Notes: generated by a model not told the origin, from the sequence alone. 8,199 nucleotides of DNA from an uncultured Lachnospiraceae bacterium (GCA_910588565.1 CAJUPF010000102.1:1-8199); one strand, 5' to 3'. Shown: positions 1-7,598, counted from the stretch's first letter. Numbers and translations are program-made.

Positions 1-1
1 C

Positions 2-766
2 CTGAATTATCTGCGCTGCCATGATGATATCGGCTGGGGATTAGATTATGCAACCCTGAAAATGGAAGCGATTGAGGAACGTGCCCATAAGCAGTATCTG
101 AATGATTATTTTCAGGGATTTGCCGGAGGAAGCTGCAGCAGAGGAGAACTATACAATGCCGATCCGGTTACCGGGGACGCCAGGTTCTGCGGTACGACAG
201 CTTCGATGTGCGGCATAGAAAAAGCCGGGTTTGAACAGGACGACGCGGCGATGGAGCGTGCGATACAGTTAGACGTTATGCTCCATGCCTATATGTTTAT
301 GCAGTCCGGAATTCCGGTGCTTTACAGCGGGGATGAGATCGGGCAGGTCAATGATTATACGTATAAAGAAGATCCGGATAAAGCAGCAGATTCGAGATAT
401 ATTCACCGGGGAGCCATGAACTGGACGCTGGCGAAAAACTGTTCTGACCCGGATACCGTCGAAGGAAAGGTATTCCAGAGCCTGGTCCGGTTAGAAAAGA
501 TTCGTAAAACAGAACAGGTATTTATGTCAAATGCGGATACCTGGACAGTGGAGACAGAAGATCCTTCGGTGCTTTGCATCGGCAGATACTTGGAAGGCGA
601 AAAAATTCTGGGATTGTTCAATTTCAGTGAATTTGAGAAGACGGCGCGGATTCATCAGGGGGGAACCTATGTGGATTTGCTTTCCGGAACAGAGATGGAA
701 GCCGATAGCGTGACGCTTCCGGCATTTGGTTTTTATTACCTGAAAAACGTCAATTTGAAAGAATAG
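2..766 (+). CDS. Amylosucrase-type GH13 enzyme, C-terminal 254 residues (5' end outside window)
   Basis: This is the C-terminal part of a GH13 alpha-glucosyl enzyme of the amylosucrase group (subfamily GH13_4). Members cleave sucrose and either build alpha-1,4-glucan or simply hydrolyse it. The frame is open from base 2, so the N-terminus, nucleophile Asp and acid/base Glu lie upstream of the window. Visible residues 7-9 are HDD in the context LRCHDDIGW, matching the conserved His-Asp pair (H392/D393 of Neisseria amylosucrase). DPVTGDARFCGT, IPVLYSGDEIGQVND and ADSRYIHR follow; the Arg of DSR (residue 132) matches R509, which helps form the sucrose pocket in the Neisseria enzyme. The last 80 or so residues look like the usual beta-sandwich C domain (LGLFNFSE). 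No signal peptide can be assessed. The family is clear; amylosucrase versus sucrose hydrolase cannot be settled from this fragment. Confidence 0.9.
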   Translation: MNYLRCHDDIGWGLDYATLKMEAIEERAHKQYLNDYFQGFAGGSCSRGELYNADPVTGDARFCGTTASMCGIEKAGFEQDDAAMERAIQLDVMLHAYMFMQSGIPVLYSGDEIGQVNDYTYKEDPDKAADSRYIHRGAMNWTLAKNCSDPDTVEGKVFQSLVRLEKIRKTEQVFMSNADTWTVETEDPSVLCIGRYLEGEKILGLFNFSEFEKTARIHQGGTYVDLLSGTEMEADSVTLPAFGFYYLKNVNLKE

Positions 767-783
767 TTTTGTTTGAATTGTGA

Positions 784-812
784 TTGCAATTTTGGAAATT
801 CTTCCATATAAT
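784..812 (+). promoter_or_regulatory. Probable sigma-A promoter for the BMP-family gene
   Basis: A -35-like TTGCAA (784-789) and a perfect -10 TATAAT (807-812) are separated by exactly 17 bp. They lie in the AT-rich gap after the amylosucrase stop. Transcription would start near 819, giving a leader of about 60 nt before the ATG at 879. No strong terminator is visible between the amylosucrase stop and this promoter, so read-through from upstream is also possible. Confidence 0.7.
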
Positions 813-867
813 CAAAATGTAACAAGGGGTTTTTTAATGTAACGGATAGTTCAATTGTTTCAATTAC

Positions 868-873
868 AGGAGG
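868..873 (+). promoter_or_regulatory. Ribosome binding site that decides the BMP-family start
   Basis: AGGAGG ends 5 bp before the ATG at 879. The open frame extends back to a TTG at 855, but that codon lies upstream of this site and has no Shine-Dalgarno sequence of its own, so 879 is preferred. Confidence 0.85.
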
Positions 874-878
874 ACGTT

Positions 879-2792
879 ATGGGAAAAGAAGATTACAGCA
901 AAGCATTTAAACTTGGAAAAAAGGATTATCAGGCCCGCTTGCTGAAAGGAGAAAAACCGACCCTGCAGGTTTTAGACGATATTATGCCGGAAAAGGGTAC
1001 CTATTCCGAATCTCCCCTTGGTGTAGTACAGATTCCTATGGAGCAGATTATAGGGACAAAAACTGTTGGGAGAAGCAATTCTTTTGCTGGAAATTTTATG
1101 CCTATCCTGCGGGAAAATTCTGAATTTGCGTCAAAATGGTCGCATTTAAGTACAATTCATGTAGAAGAAGGGATCAGGGATCCCATTAAGGCTTACGAGT
1201 ACATGAATAAGTTTTATGTAGAAGAGGGGAATAAGCGTGTCAGCGTAATGAAATATTTCGGGGCTGTCTCCATACCCGGAACTGTAACCCGTGTGATCCC
1301 AAAACGCACGGAAGAGAAGGAAAACAAAATATATTATGAATTTATGGACTTCTATCAGGCAGCGCCCATTAACTATATCTGGTTTTCTAAATCAGGCAGT
1401 TTTGCGAAGCTGCAGGAAGCTATGGGCAAGGTGCCGGGAGAACTGTGGACAGAAGAAGAACTGCTTCAGTTCAGTTCCGATTATTATCGCTTTGCCGCCG
1501 AATATAAGGCAAAAGGCGGCTCGAAACTTGCGATTACAACAGGGGATGCGTTTCTTGCGTTTATTACCTTATATGGGTATCGTGTGATAAGCGATCTGAC
1601 GACAGATGATATGAAAGCGCTGATTGTAAAGAGCTGGGAGGAATTTGTGCTTCTCGGAGAAGATCAGGAAGTGGAATTGAAAATGAATCCAAGCCAGAAG
1701 AAGAAGCCGATAGCCAGCCTCTTTCATTCTCTGAATCCCAAAAAATTAAAGATTGCATTTATCTATGAGAAGACACCTTTGACTTCTACCTGGACTTATA
1801 TGCATGAGTTGGGCAGAATTTATCTGGAAGAGACGCTTCCGGAGGAGGTCGGCACGTTCGTATATGAGAATGGCAATCAGGAAAACATTGATTCTCTGAT
1901 TGAGGATGCCATAGCGTCTGGCTGCAACCTGATATTTACGACGACGCCGTCTTTTGTACAGGCAAGCGTAAAGGCAGCGATTGCCAATCCGGAGATCAGG
2001 ATTTTAAGCTGTTCCCTGAATACATCTCATCGGTATATCCGTACATATTACGCCAGGGTACATGAAGCAAAATTTTTAGCGGGCGCCATTGCAGGGGCCA
2101 TGGCGGAAAATGACAGGCTGACGTATATCGCGGACTATCCAATTTATGGTTCCATCGCCAATATCAATGCGTTTGCGTTAGGGGCGAAGATGATCAATCC
2201 GCGGGCAAAAGTGTACCTGGAATGGTCTACGAAAAAAGAAGTAGATATTGAAAAAACCATTCGGGAAAATCAGTCTACCTGTATCTCAGGGCGGGATATG
2301 GCAATACCGGAGGAGGCTTCCAGATTTTTTGGCTTATACCACATAGATGACGGGCATCCAAGGAACCTTGCAATGCCATTGTGCAACTGGGGGAAATTTT
2401 ATGAACAGCTGATCCGGACTATGCTTGATGGGGGCTGGAAATACGATGAAAATCCCAGCGCTACAAAAGCGATTAATTATTGGTGGGGAATGTCGGCAGG
2501 GGTCATTGATTTGATCTGTTCAGATTATCTGCCAATTGGCACAAAGCGCCTGGTAGAACATTTGAAAAATACGATTCGGACAGAAGAATTTAACCCGTTT
2601 TCCGGTATCTTATATTCCCAGAATGGGATTGTTGCAGATGATCCCGACAGAAGCCTGACGCCGGAAGAAATTATGAAAATGGACTGGCTGGCGGAAAATG
2701 TCATTGGTACGATTCCTGGAAAAGAGGAATTGAAAGAGCAGGCGGAACCGGTGCTTAAGCAGCAGGGAGTTAAGAGTAAAAGCCAGACATAG
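879..2792 (+). CDS. Cytoplasmic BMP/PnrA-family ligand-binding protein with a ParB-like N-terminal region
   Basis: The product has 637 residues, nearly twice a typical BMP-family lipoprotein. From about residue 288 (KKLKIAFIYE) to about 585 it resembles the BMP/PnrA family, periplasmic-type folds that often bind purine nucleosides for ABC import. Typical stretches are CNLIFTTTPSF (350-360), the segment around KFLAGAIAGAMAEN (398-411) and YGSIANINAFALGAK. Unlike transport-linked BMP proteins it has no signal peptide, lipobox or membrane segment; the N-terminus is charged (MGKEDYSKAFKLGKKDYQ), so it is probably cytoplasmic. Residues 49-127 look ParB-like: a IIGTKTVGR segment, then DPIKAYEYMNKFYVEEGNKR, recalling the ParB pattern ending in GERR. 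That match is by eye. A mostly helical linker joins the halves. No permease or ATPase gene is adjacent. A sensory or regulatory role is inference; the ligand is unknown. Confidence 0.8.
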   Translation: MGKEDYSKAFKLGKKDYQARLLKGEKPTLQVLDDIMPEKGTYSESPLGVVQIPMEQIIGTKTVGRSNSFAGNFMPILRENSEFASKWSHLSTIHVEEGIRDPIKAYEYMNKFYVEEGNKRVSVMKYFGAVSIPGTVTRVIPKRTEEKENKIYYEFMDFYQAAPINYIWFSKSGSFAKLQEAMGKVPGELWTEEELLQFSSDYYRFAAEYKAKGGSKLAITTGDAFLAFITLYGYRVISDLTTDDMKALIVKSWEEFVLLGEDQEVELKMNPSQKKKPIASLFHSLNPKKLKIAFIYEKTPLTSTWTYMHELGRIYLEETLPEEVGTFVYENGNQENIDSLIEDAIASGCNLIFTTTPSFVQASVKAAIANPEIRILSCSLNTSHRYIRTYYARVHEAKFLAGAIAGAMAENDRLTYIADYPIYGSIANINAFALGAKMINPRAKVYLEWSTKKEVDIEKTIRENQSTCISGRDMAIPEEASRFFGLYHIDDGHPRNLAMPLCNWGKFYEQLIRTMLDGGWKYDENPSATKAINYWWGMSAGVIDLICSDYLPIGTKRLVEHLKNTIRTEEFNPFSGILYSQNGIVADDPDRSLTPEEIMKMDWLAENVIGTIPGKEELKEQAEPVLKQQGVKSKSQT

Positions 2793-2802
2793 AAACGCTG
2801 TG

Positions 2803-2857
2803 GTAACAGTTCGGCCTGCAGCTGCGCAGTCAGCAGCCAATATAGCAGAACTGTTAC
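2803..2857. repeat. Nested inverted repeat in the spacer between the BMP-family and phosphoesterase genes
   Basis: A perfect 10-bp inverted repeat, GTAACAGTTC (2803-2812) and GAACTGTTAC (2848-2857), encloses 35 bp. Inside it is a second stem, GCTGC (2821-2825) with GCAGC (2833-2837). No T-run follows the right arm, so it is not a standard intrinsic terminator. It could be an operator, an RNA processing site or an intergenic repeat copy. The octamer ACGCTGTG also appears just before the left arm and just after the right arm. I see no convincing promoter in the rest of this 139-bp gap. Confidence 0.6.
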
Positions 2858-2931
2858 ACGCTGTGAAGCGCTATGCTATGGACTGTGAGTAAAAAAAGAT
2901 ACGGTGAGATGAAGGAAGGTTTGTTTGTATT

Positions 2932-3555
2932 ATGAAGATACTGGCAATTGCGGATGAAGAATCAAGATACCTGTGGGATTTTTTTGAAAAGGATAAGGTA
3001 AAGGATATTGACCTTATCATTTCCTGTGGAGATTTGGATGCGCAGTATCTGTCTTTTCTGGCGACTCTTTCTACGGCGCCGGTGTTGTATGTCTGTGGAA
3101 ACCACGACAGGGGATACGACCGAAAACCTCCGGAAGGCTGTATCTGTATTGAAAATAAAATCTATGTACACGAGGGCATCCGTATTCTGGGGCTGGGCGG
3201 TTCTATGCGCTATAGTGCGGGCCGCCATCAGTATACAGAGTGGGAAATGAAGCAGCGGGTGGCAAAATTGAAACCCAGGCTTTTTTTGCGGCGTGGATTT
3301 GATATTTTAGTGACACATGCTCCGGCGTATCAGTTAAACGATGGACGGGATTTGCCGCATCAGGGATTTCAGGTGTTCCGAAGCCTGATTGAAAAATATG
3401 AGCCAAAATATTTTTTGCATGGGCATGTGCATTTTTCTTACGGTAGATCCCATAAACGGTATGATAAATACCAGAATACCCATATTATCAATGCATATGA
3501 ACGTTGTGTATTTGATTTTGAAGACGATCATCCGCAGGAATCACTGTTTTATTAA
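2932..3555 (+). CDS. Calcineurin-like metallophosphoesterase
   Basis: This 207-residue protein belongs to the dinuclear-metal phosphoesterase superfamily, which cleaves phosphomonoesters or phosphodiesters. The motifs appear in order: D8 in IADEES, GDLD (33-36), GNHD (56-59), THAP with H129, and HGHVH (163-167), covering nearly all expected metal ligands. Motif I is unusual: the family's usual DxH reads D8-E9-E10, so the His is replaced by Glu. There is no signal peptide or membrane segment, so it should be cytoplasmic. The ATG at 2932 has an AAGGAAGG Shine-Dalgarno about 12 bp upstream, longer spacing than usual. It lies 139 bp after the BMP-family gene and 109 bp before the chemoreceptor start, on the same strand. 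The substrate cannot be named from sequence; a nucleotide-type ester is only a guess from the neighbouring gene. Confidence 0.88.
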   Translation: MKILAIADEESRYLWDFFEKDKVKDIDLIISCGDLDAQYLSFLATLSTAPVLYVCGNHDRGYDRKPPEGCICIENKIYVHEGIRILGLGGSMRYSAGRHQYTEWEMKQRVAKLKPRLFLRRGFDILVTHAPAYQLNDGRDLPHQGFQVFRSLIEKYEPKYFLHGHVHFSYGRSHKRYDKYQNTHIINAYERCVFDFEDDHPQESLFY

Positions 3556-3654
3556 ACGCAAACGGTCAGAACAGGAACCCGGTTCTCTGAAAGAGATACC
3601 GGCTGCAGCATGAAAGCAAAAAGGAGGTATAGACCAAGGGACGCTAAGTGCTTT

Positions 3655-3660
3655 GGAGAG
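3655..3660 (+). promoter_or_regulatory. Ribosome binding site that decides the chemoreceptor start
   Basis: GGAGAG ends 4 bp before the ATG at 3665. An in-frame TTG at 3653 overlaps this site and has no properly spaced site of its own. A stronger AGGAGG at 3622-3627 has no in-frame start codon at a suitable distance, so 3665 is the best start. Confidence 0.7.
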
Positions 3661-3664
3661 AGAA

Positions 3665-5632
3665 ATGAGAAAAATACAGACAAAAATTACAATGCTGATT
3701 GTAATAGCAATTATAGGAATTTCACTTTTAAATGTTTTGCAGGGACGGGCGATTACCCGGCTCTCTACCGTATCTGCGATTGAAAAAAACCTTACGGAGG
3801 CGACAAAGCTGGCTGCGCTGGCATCTCAGAATATGATTTCTACTTATACCCTGACGATTGCCGAAATTGCCAATTATCCGGTTTTTTCGGATAAAGATGC
3901 GACGCCGGAAGAAAAGCAGGAGCTGATACAGGCAAAGGTTGATGAATATTATATGCGGGGCGGCGGCGTTGCGGATGCGGACGGATATGACGCATATCAT
4001 GAAACGGATGTTTCGGGCGAGCCGTTTTTTGAAAAAGCCATGGCAGGCGAATGTTATATGTCGGTTCCTTATATTGAAGGAGAAGATACATATCTGGTTG
4101 TTTCCGCACCTATCAGGCAGGAAGATACGGTGACGGGCCTGGTATATTTTCAATGCGATACCAGTATTTTGAAGTCTATTGTAGACGGCATAAAAGTAGG
4201 GGAGGAAGGAGAGGCCTATATTCTGGATAAAGAAGGCACGACGATAGCCTATCAGGACTGGCAGTCGGTATTAGAGCAGGAAAATATGATTCAGGAAGCG
4301 GCCCAGAATCCGGAAAATGAAGATTTTCAGATCGTAGCGGAGATTGAAAAACGGATGGTAGCGGGGGAGAGCGGAGTGGAAGCATTCAGCTATGCCGCGG
4401 ATAACAGCAATAATATTCAGGGGTATGCGCCGATTCAGGGAACAGACGGATGGAGTATCGCAGTTACGCTGGATGAGGATGAATTTATGGAGACAGCTAA
4501 TAAAGGGAGTAATGTGCAGGCGCTTGTGTCATTGCTGATTGGTATTCTTGTCATAATTATTTCCGGCTTTATCAGCCATTCCATTGCGGGGTCTATTGTA
4601 AAATGCGCAGAGCGTTTAAAAGGGCTTTCGGAAGGTGACTTAAACAGCCCTGTGCCCAGGGTAAAGACAAAAGATGAGATCAGCGTGTTATCAGAATCTA
4701 CAGCTCATCTGGTTGAGACATTCCAGTCAATCATAGATGAAATTGGTACGGTGCTTGGCAATATTGCATCCGGAGATTTGGCAGATAATGCGATCAATGG
4801 CAGTTATCCCGGAGATTTTAAGGCTTTGAAAGAGAATCTGCTGGTAATCGATCAAAAACTCAATCATACTATGGGCGGTATTATTGACGCAGCATTCCAG
4901 GTATCGGAAGGTTCTTCCCAGGTGGCAGCTGCCAGCTCTTCGTTGTCTCAGGGCTCCGTGGAGCAGTCCAGCTCCGTAGAGCAGCTTTCTTCTACAATGG
5001 AGGATATGGATCGTGAATCCCAGAGGACGGCTCATCTGGCGGAGCAGGCGAGAGCCGCTGCGGACAAGGCGGAGCAGAAGCTGACGACAAGCGGCAGATA
5101 CATTGAGAATCTGAATGAAGCAATGAGCCTGATCACAGAGTCTTCAAGCGGAATCAGCCGTATTATTCGTACGATTGAAGATATTGCGTTCCAGACGAAT
5201 ATTCTTGCATTGAATGCGGCGGTAGAAGCAGCCCGTGCCGGTGAAGCGGGCAAAGGGTTTGCAGTGGTTGCGCAGGAAGTCCGGGAGCTTGCGTCCAAAT
5301 CGGATGAAGCGGCAAAGGCTACGCAGTTGTTAATCAGAAATTCTGTGGATGCAGTAAACAGCGGCAGTGATGTTGTAGAGAAAGTGACTGGTTCCGTGAC
5401 GGAGGGTGTGGCTTTGACCAACCAGGCGCTTGAGCAGATGGAATTTGTAGCTGAAGCCGTGCTGCAGCAGAAGGAAGCCATTGGACAGGTAAGCGATGGC
5501 ATCCGGCAGATTTCAGATGTGGTTTTGTCCAATTCCGAAGCGGCTGTTGAAAGCGCATCTACCAGCGAAGAATTATCCAGACAGGCGGGTACGCTCAAAG
5601 AACTGGTGGGAAGCTTTACGCTTCGCAGATAA
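3665..5632 (+). CDS. Methyl-accepting chemotaxis protein, dCache type
   Basis: This 655-residue transmembrane receptor should signal to CheA/CheW. Residues 8-25 form the first membrane helix. Residues 35-278 are an extracellular double-Cache sensor (SVPYIEGEDTYLVVSAPI; EAYILDKEGTTIAY; PIQGTDGWSIAVTL). Residues 283-304 form the second helix, and a HAMP domain follows at about 305-357 (LSEGDLNSPVPRVKTKDEI). A second HAMP-like stretch, GDLADNAINGSYPGDF, lies near 370-385. The long coiled-coil signalling domain spans about 405-650. Its hairpin tip (roughly 503-545) is canonical, with IEDIAFQTNILALNAAVEAA followed by GKGFAVVAQEVREL. The C-terminus is FTLRR, with no NWETF-like CheR-docking pentapeptide. 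I do not see the RxWY signature of amino-acid-binding dCache domains, so the ligand is unknown. No flagellar sigma promoter was recognised upstream. No che gene is nearby, so it is an orphan receptor gene here. Confidence 0.95.
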   Translation: MRKIQTKITMLIVIAIIGISLLNVLQGRAITRLSTVSAIEKNLTEATKLAALASQNMISTYTLTIAEIANYPVFSDKDATPEEKQELIQAKVDEYYMRGGGVADADGYDAYHETDVSGEPFFEKAMAGECYMSVPYIEGEDTYLVVSAPIRQEDTVTGLVYFQCDTSILKSIVDGIKVGEEGEAYILDKEGTTIAYQDWQSVLEQENMIQEAAQNPENEDFQIVAEIEKRMVAGESGVEAFSYAADNSNNIQGYAPIQGTDGWSIAVTLDEDEFMETANKGSNVQALVSLLIGILVIIISGFISHSIAGSIVKCAERLKGLSEGDLNSPVPRVKTKDEISVLSESTAHLVETFQSIIDEIGTVLGNIASGDLADNAINGSYPGDFKALKENLLVIDQKLNHTMGGIIDAAFQVSEGSSQVAAASSSLSQGSVEQSSSVEQLSSTMEDMDRESQRTAHLAEQARAAADKAEQKLTTSGRYIENLNEAMSLITESSSGISRIIRTIEDIAFQTNILALNAAVEAARAGEAGKGFAVVAQEVRELASKSDEAAKATQLLIRNSVDAVNSGSDVVEKVTGSVTEGVALTNQALEQMEFVAEAVLQQKEAIGQVSDGIRQISDVVLSNSEAAVESASTSEELSRQAGTLKELVGSFTLRR

Positions 5633-5644
5633 TAGAGGGTTTAT

Positions 5645-5679
5645 AAAAAGGGGCTGTATGTTTTCGACAGCCCCTTTTT
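5645..5679. terminator. Bidirectional intrinsic terminator between convergent genes
   Basis: A perfect 13-bp inverted repeat (AAAAAGGGGCTGT, 5645-5657, with ACAGCCCCTTTTT, 5667-5679) encloses a 9-nt loop. The GC core is flanked by A5 and T5, so either strand's RNA ends in a U-run. It sits 12 bp after the chemoreceptor stop and 16 bp beyond the DUF4364 stop, so it can terminate both transcripts. Confidence 0.93.
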
Positions 5680-5695
5680 GGATGTAATCGATTGC

Positions 5696-6211
5696 TTATT
5701 GTATCAGCATATCCATTAAATAGGCATAAATTTCCATATTCTGTTCCTGCCAGTTTTTGCAGATGGTTTCTGCCTGGGCTTTGGTATGCGCATGAATGGT
5801 TAAATCAATCATGGGGATATTTTTTTCTTTCAGCTGGCAGCGGACGTCAAATCCCGGCACGGTGGTTCTGTAAAAGTCAGCAGTGACAGAATTTTCATTT
5901 TTCATTTCCAGCTGATTTTGTTCCAGGTAGGCCGTGAGATCCTTGGCGATGGCCGGTGTAATTTTGTCCCCGAAAAATTTTAACGTTTCCCGTCCCTGCG
6001 GCGTGATATAATATTGTGTATTTTTGTGAGTCGATTCGGGACGGATCAGCTCAGAATCTACCAGACCATGGATCATCTTCTGAATGGTAAAATAATCAGT
6101 ATAATCGTGATCCAGAAAAAAATTGGAAATCTGTGTGTTGGAAAGTGGAAAATCTACTTTGTCTAACATGGTTAGGACGGTCATTTTGTAGATGGTATTT
6201 GGCTCTGCCAT
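5696..6211 (-). CDS. DUF4364 family winged-helix protein
   Basis: This 171-residue protein matches my recollection of DUF4364, an uncharacterised family common in Clostridia. The first 75 or so residues look like a winged helix-turn-helix: TVLTMLDKVDFPLSNTQIS, then FTIQKMIHGLVDSELI, then a wing-like THKNTQYYITPQGRETL. The rest (about 90-171) is a small alpha/beta region ending YAYLMDMLIQ, perhaps for dimerisation or ligand binding. No signal peptide or membrane segment is present. The start is supported by AGGAGG 8 bp upstream (6220-6225, minus strand). It follows the malic enzyme gene after 99 bp with no terminator between them, so the two are probably one transcript. A role as DNA-binding regulator is inferred from the fold only; its target is unknown. 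Confidence 0.85.
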   Translation of the reverse strand: MAEPNTIYKMTVLTMLDKVDFPLSNTQISNFFLDHDYTDYFTIQKMIHGLVDSELIRPESTHKNTQYYITPQGRETLKFFGDKITPAIAKDLTAYLEQNQLEMKNENSVTADFYRTTVPGFDVRCQLKEKNIPMIDLTIHAHTKAQAETICKNWQEQNMEIYAYLMDMLIQ

Positions 6212-6310
6212 TTTGTACTCCTCCTGTTCCGGTCTGTGAAGCTGATTCGTTTGGTTTGTTCCCGCGCTGTCTGTCCGCTGTTTTGCTGCAGCCAGCTGTG
6301 TATCGTTTGT

Positions 6311-7465
6311 TTATTCCTGGATATGTGCTTTTACCGCTTCACTGACAACTTTTGCAACTCTTTTATCAAAAGCCTCCGGCATAATAAAATCCGCGTTCAA
6401 TTCTTCATCGCTTACAAGTCCTGCAATCGCCTTTGCCGCAGCCAGTTTCATTTCTTCTGTAATGCGGGAAGCGCGTCCTTCCAGCGCACCTTTAAAAATA
6501 CCTGGGAAGGCAACGACATTATTAATCTGGTTTGGAAAATCGCTTCTTCCGGTTCCGATCACTTTTACGCCGGCAGCTTTGGCTACATCCGGCATAATCT
6601 CCGGCACGGGGTTGGCCATGGCAAACAGGATGGCGTCTTGGTTCATAGAGGCTGCCATTTCTGCGGTAACAATGTTTGGCGCGGAAACGCCTATAAAAAT
6701 ATCCGCGCCTTTTAATGCGTCCGCAAGTGTTCCTTTCGCGTTTTCCAGATTGGTCATCTTTGCCATTTTTTGCTGCATCCAGTTTAGGTTCGGGTAGTCT
6801 TCTGTCAGGATGCCTTCTTTGTCACACATGGTCACATGGGAGAATCCATAGGTCAGAAGCAGTTTTGTAATGGCAATGCCGGCGGAACCTGCGCCGTTTA
6901 CGACGACTTTACAGTGTTCTTTTTCCTTGCCGGTTACTTTTAAGGCGTTGATAATGCCTGCCAGTACGACAATGGCGGTTCCATGCTGATCGTCATGGAA
7001 TACCGGAATATCCAGCATGTCATTTAACCGTTCTTCGATTTCAAAACACCGTGGGGCGGAGATATCTTCCAGATTGATGCCGCCGAAGGCAGGGGCGATG
7101 TTTTTGACAGTTTGAATGATCTCTTCCGTATCCTGTGTGTCCAGACAGATTGGCATGGCGTTGACATTGCCAAATTCTTTAAACAGGACGCATTTGCCTT
7201 CCATTACTGGCATAGCGGCATAGGGGCCGATATTGCCAAGGCCTAATACGGCGCTTCCGTCGGATACAACGGCGACGGTGTTGGCTTTGATGGTATAGGT
7301 GTAGGCCGCGGAAGGGTCTTTTGCGATGACTTTACAGGGTTCTGCTACGCCGGGGGTATAGGCGATGGAGAGTGCGTCGCGGTCATTGACCGGGGTTTTT
7401 GATATGGTTTCTAATTTTCCGTTCCACTCTTTGTGGGCGGTTAGCGCTTTTTTTCCGTAATCCAT
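6311..7465 (-). CDS. Malic enzyme (malate dehydrogenase, oxaloacetate-decarboxylating)
   Basis: This enzyme oxidatively decarboxylates L-malate to pyruvate and CO2 while reducing NAD(P)+. At 384 residues it is a complete short bacterial malic enzyme, without the phosphotransacetylase-like extension of MaeB proteins. Catalytic Tyr36 lies in YTPGVAEP and Lys91 in MEGKCVLFKEF. Metal ligands are E133-D134 (NLEDISAPRCFEIE) and the Asp pair of FHDDQHGTA (156-164). The Rossmann motif is GAGSAG (191-196), followed by MANPVPEI and NNVVAFPGIF. Asp215 lies near the end of the second Rossmann strand, but NAD versus NADP preference is not certain from this. The start has AAAGGAG 7 bp upstream. It is the first gene of a minus-strand unit with its own promoter and is followed by the DUF4364 gene. 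It is expected to be cytoplasmic and to link C4 acids to pyruvate. Confidence 0.96.
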   Translation of the reverse strand: MDYGKKALTAHKEWNGKLETISKTPVNDRDALSIAYTPGVAEPCKVIAKDPSAAYTYTIKANTVAVVSDGSAVLGLGNIGPYAAMPVMEGKCVLFKEFGNVNAMPICLDTQDTEEIIQTVKNIAPAFGGINLEDISAPRCFEIEERLNDMLDIPVFHDDQHGTAIVVLAGIINALKVTGKEKEHCKVVVNGAGSAGIAITKLLLTYGFSHVTMCDKEGILTEDYPNLNWMQQKMAKMTNLENAKGTLADALKGADIFIGVSAPNIVTAEMAASMNQDAILFAMANPVPEIMPDVAKAAGVKVIGTGRSDFPNQINNVVAFPGIFKGALEGRASRITEEMKLAAAKAIAGLVSDEELNADFIMPEAFDKRVAKVVSEAVKAHIQE

Positions 7466-7500
7466 GAAATGGCTCCTTTATCTGAGGTTTAGTTTGGTTG

Positions 7501-7549
7501 TCTGCCGGGGAGCGGCTTCCGAGTAGGTTTTGGAATTGGCTGCGGCAGA
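7501..7549 (-). promoter_or_regulatory. Imperfect hairpin in the malic enzyme 5' leader
   Basis: TCTGCCG (7501-7507) and CGGCAGA (7543-7549) form an outer 7-bp stem. AGC/GCT (7511-7513 with 7539-7541) and TTCC/GGAA (7517-7520 with 7532-7535) continue it inward around small internal loops and an 11-nt apical loop. It lies wholly inside the predicted leader of about 100 nt, 21 nt upstream of the Shine-Dalgarno. No known riboswitch class is recognised. Confidence 0.4.
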
Positions 7550-7569
7550 GGGGTTTTTGAAACAGGTTT

Positions 7570-7598
7570 ATTTTAGCATTAATGGGAGGGTAGATCAA
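7570..7598 (-). promoter_or_regulatory. Probable promoter for the malic enzyme-DUF4364 unit
   Basis: Read on the minus strand, TTGATC (7593-7598) and TAAAAT (7570-7575) are 17 bp apart, and TGC directly before the -10 makes an extended -10. Transcription would start near 7563, leaving a leader of about 98 nt before the ATG at 7465. Confidence 0.72.

Noticed and set aside
776..791. Possible terminator hairpin after the amylosucrase gene
   Set aside because: The AATTG/CAATT stem is only 5 bp and AT-rich, and it overlaps the -35 of the downstream promoter.
855..878. Upstream TTG start for the BMP-family gene
   Set aside because: The eight extra codons would include the Shine-Dalgarno that serves the ATG at 879, and the TTG has no ribosome binding site of its own.
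3566..3590. Possible terminator between the phosphoesterase and chemoreceptor genes
   Set aside because: GAACC and GGTTC are separated by a single base, the flanking pairing needs a 4-nt bulge, and no T-run follows.
5032..5598. 188-codon antisense frame inside the chemoreceptor gene
   Set aside because: It is low-complexity, rich in Ser, Ala and Thr, and lies opposite the strongly conserved signalling domain, so it is a shadow of biased codon use.
6236..6715. 159-codon plus-strand frame opposite the end of malic enzyme
   Set aside because: It lies opposite conserved malic enzyme sequence, shows Cys/Phe-rich composition typical of antisense reading, and has no recognisable domain.
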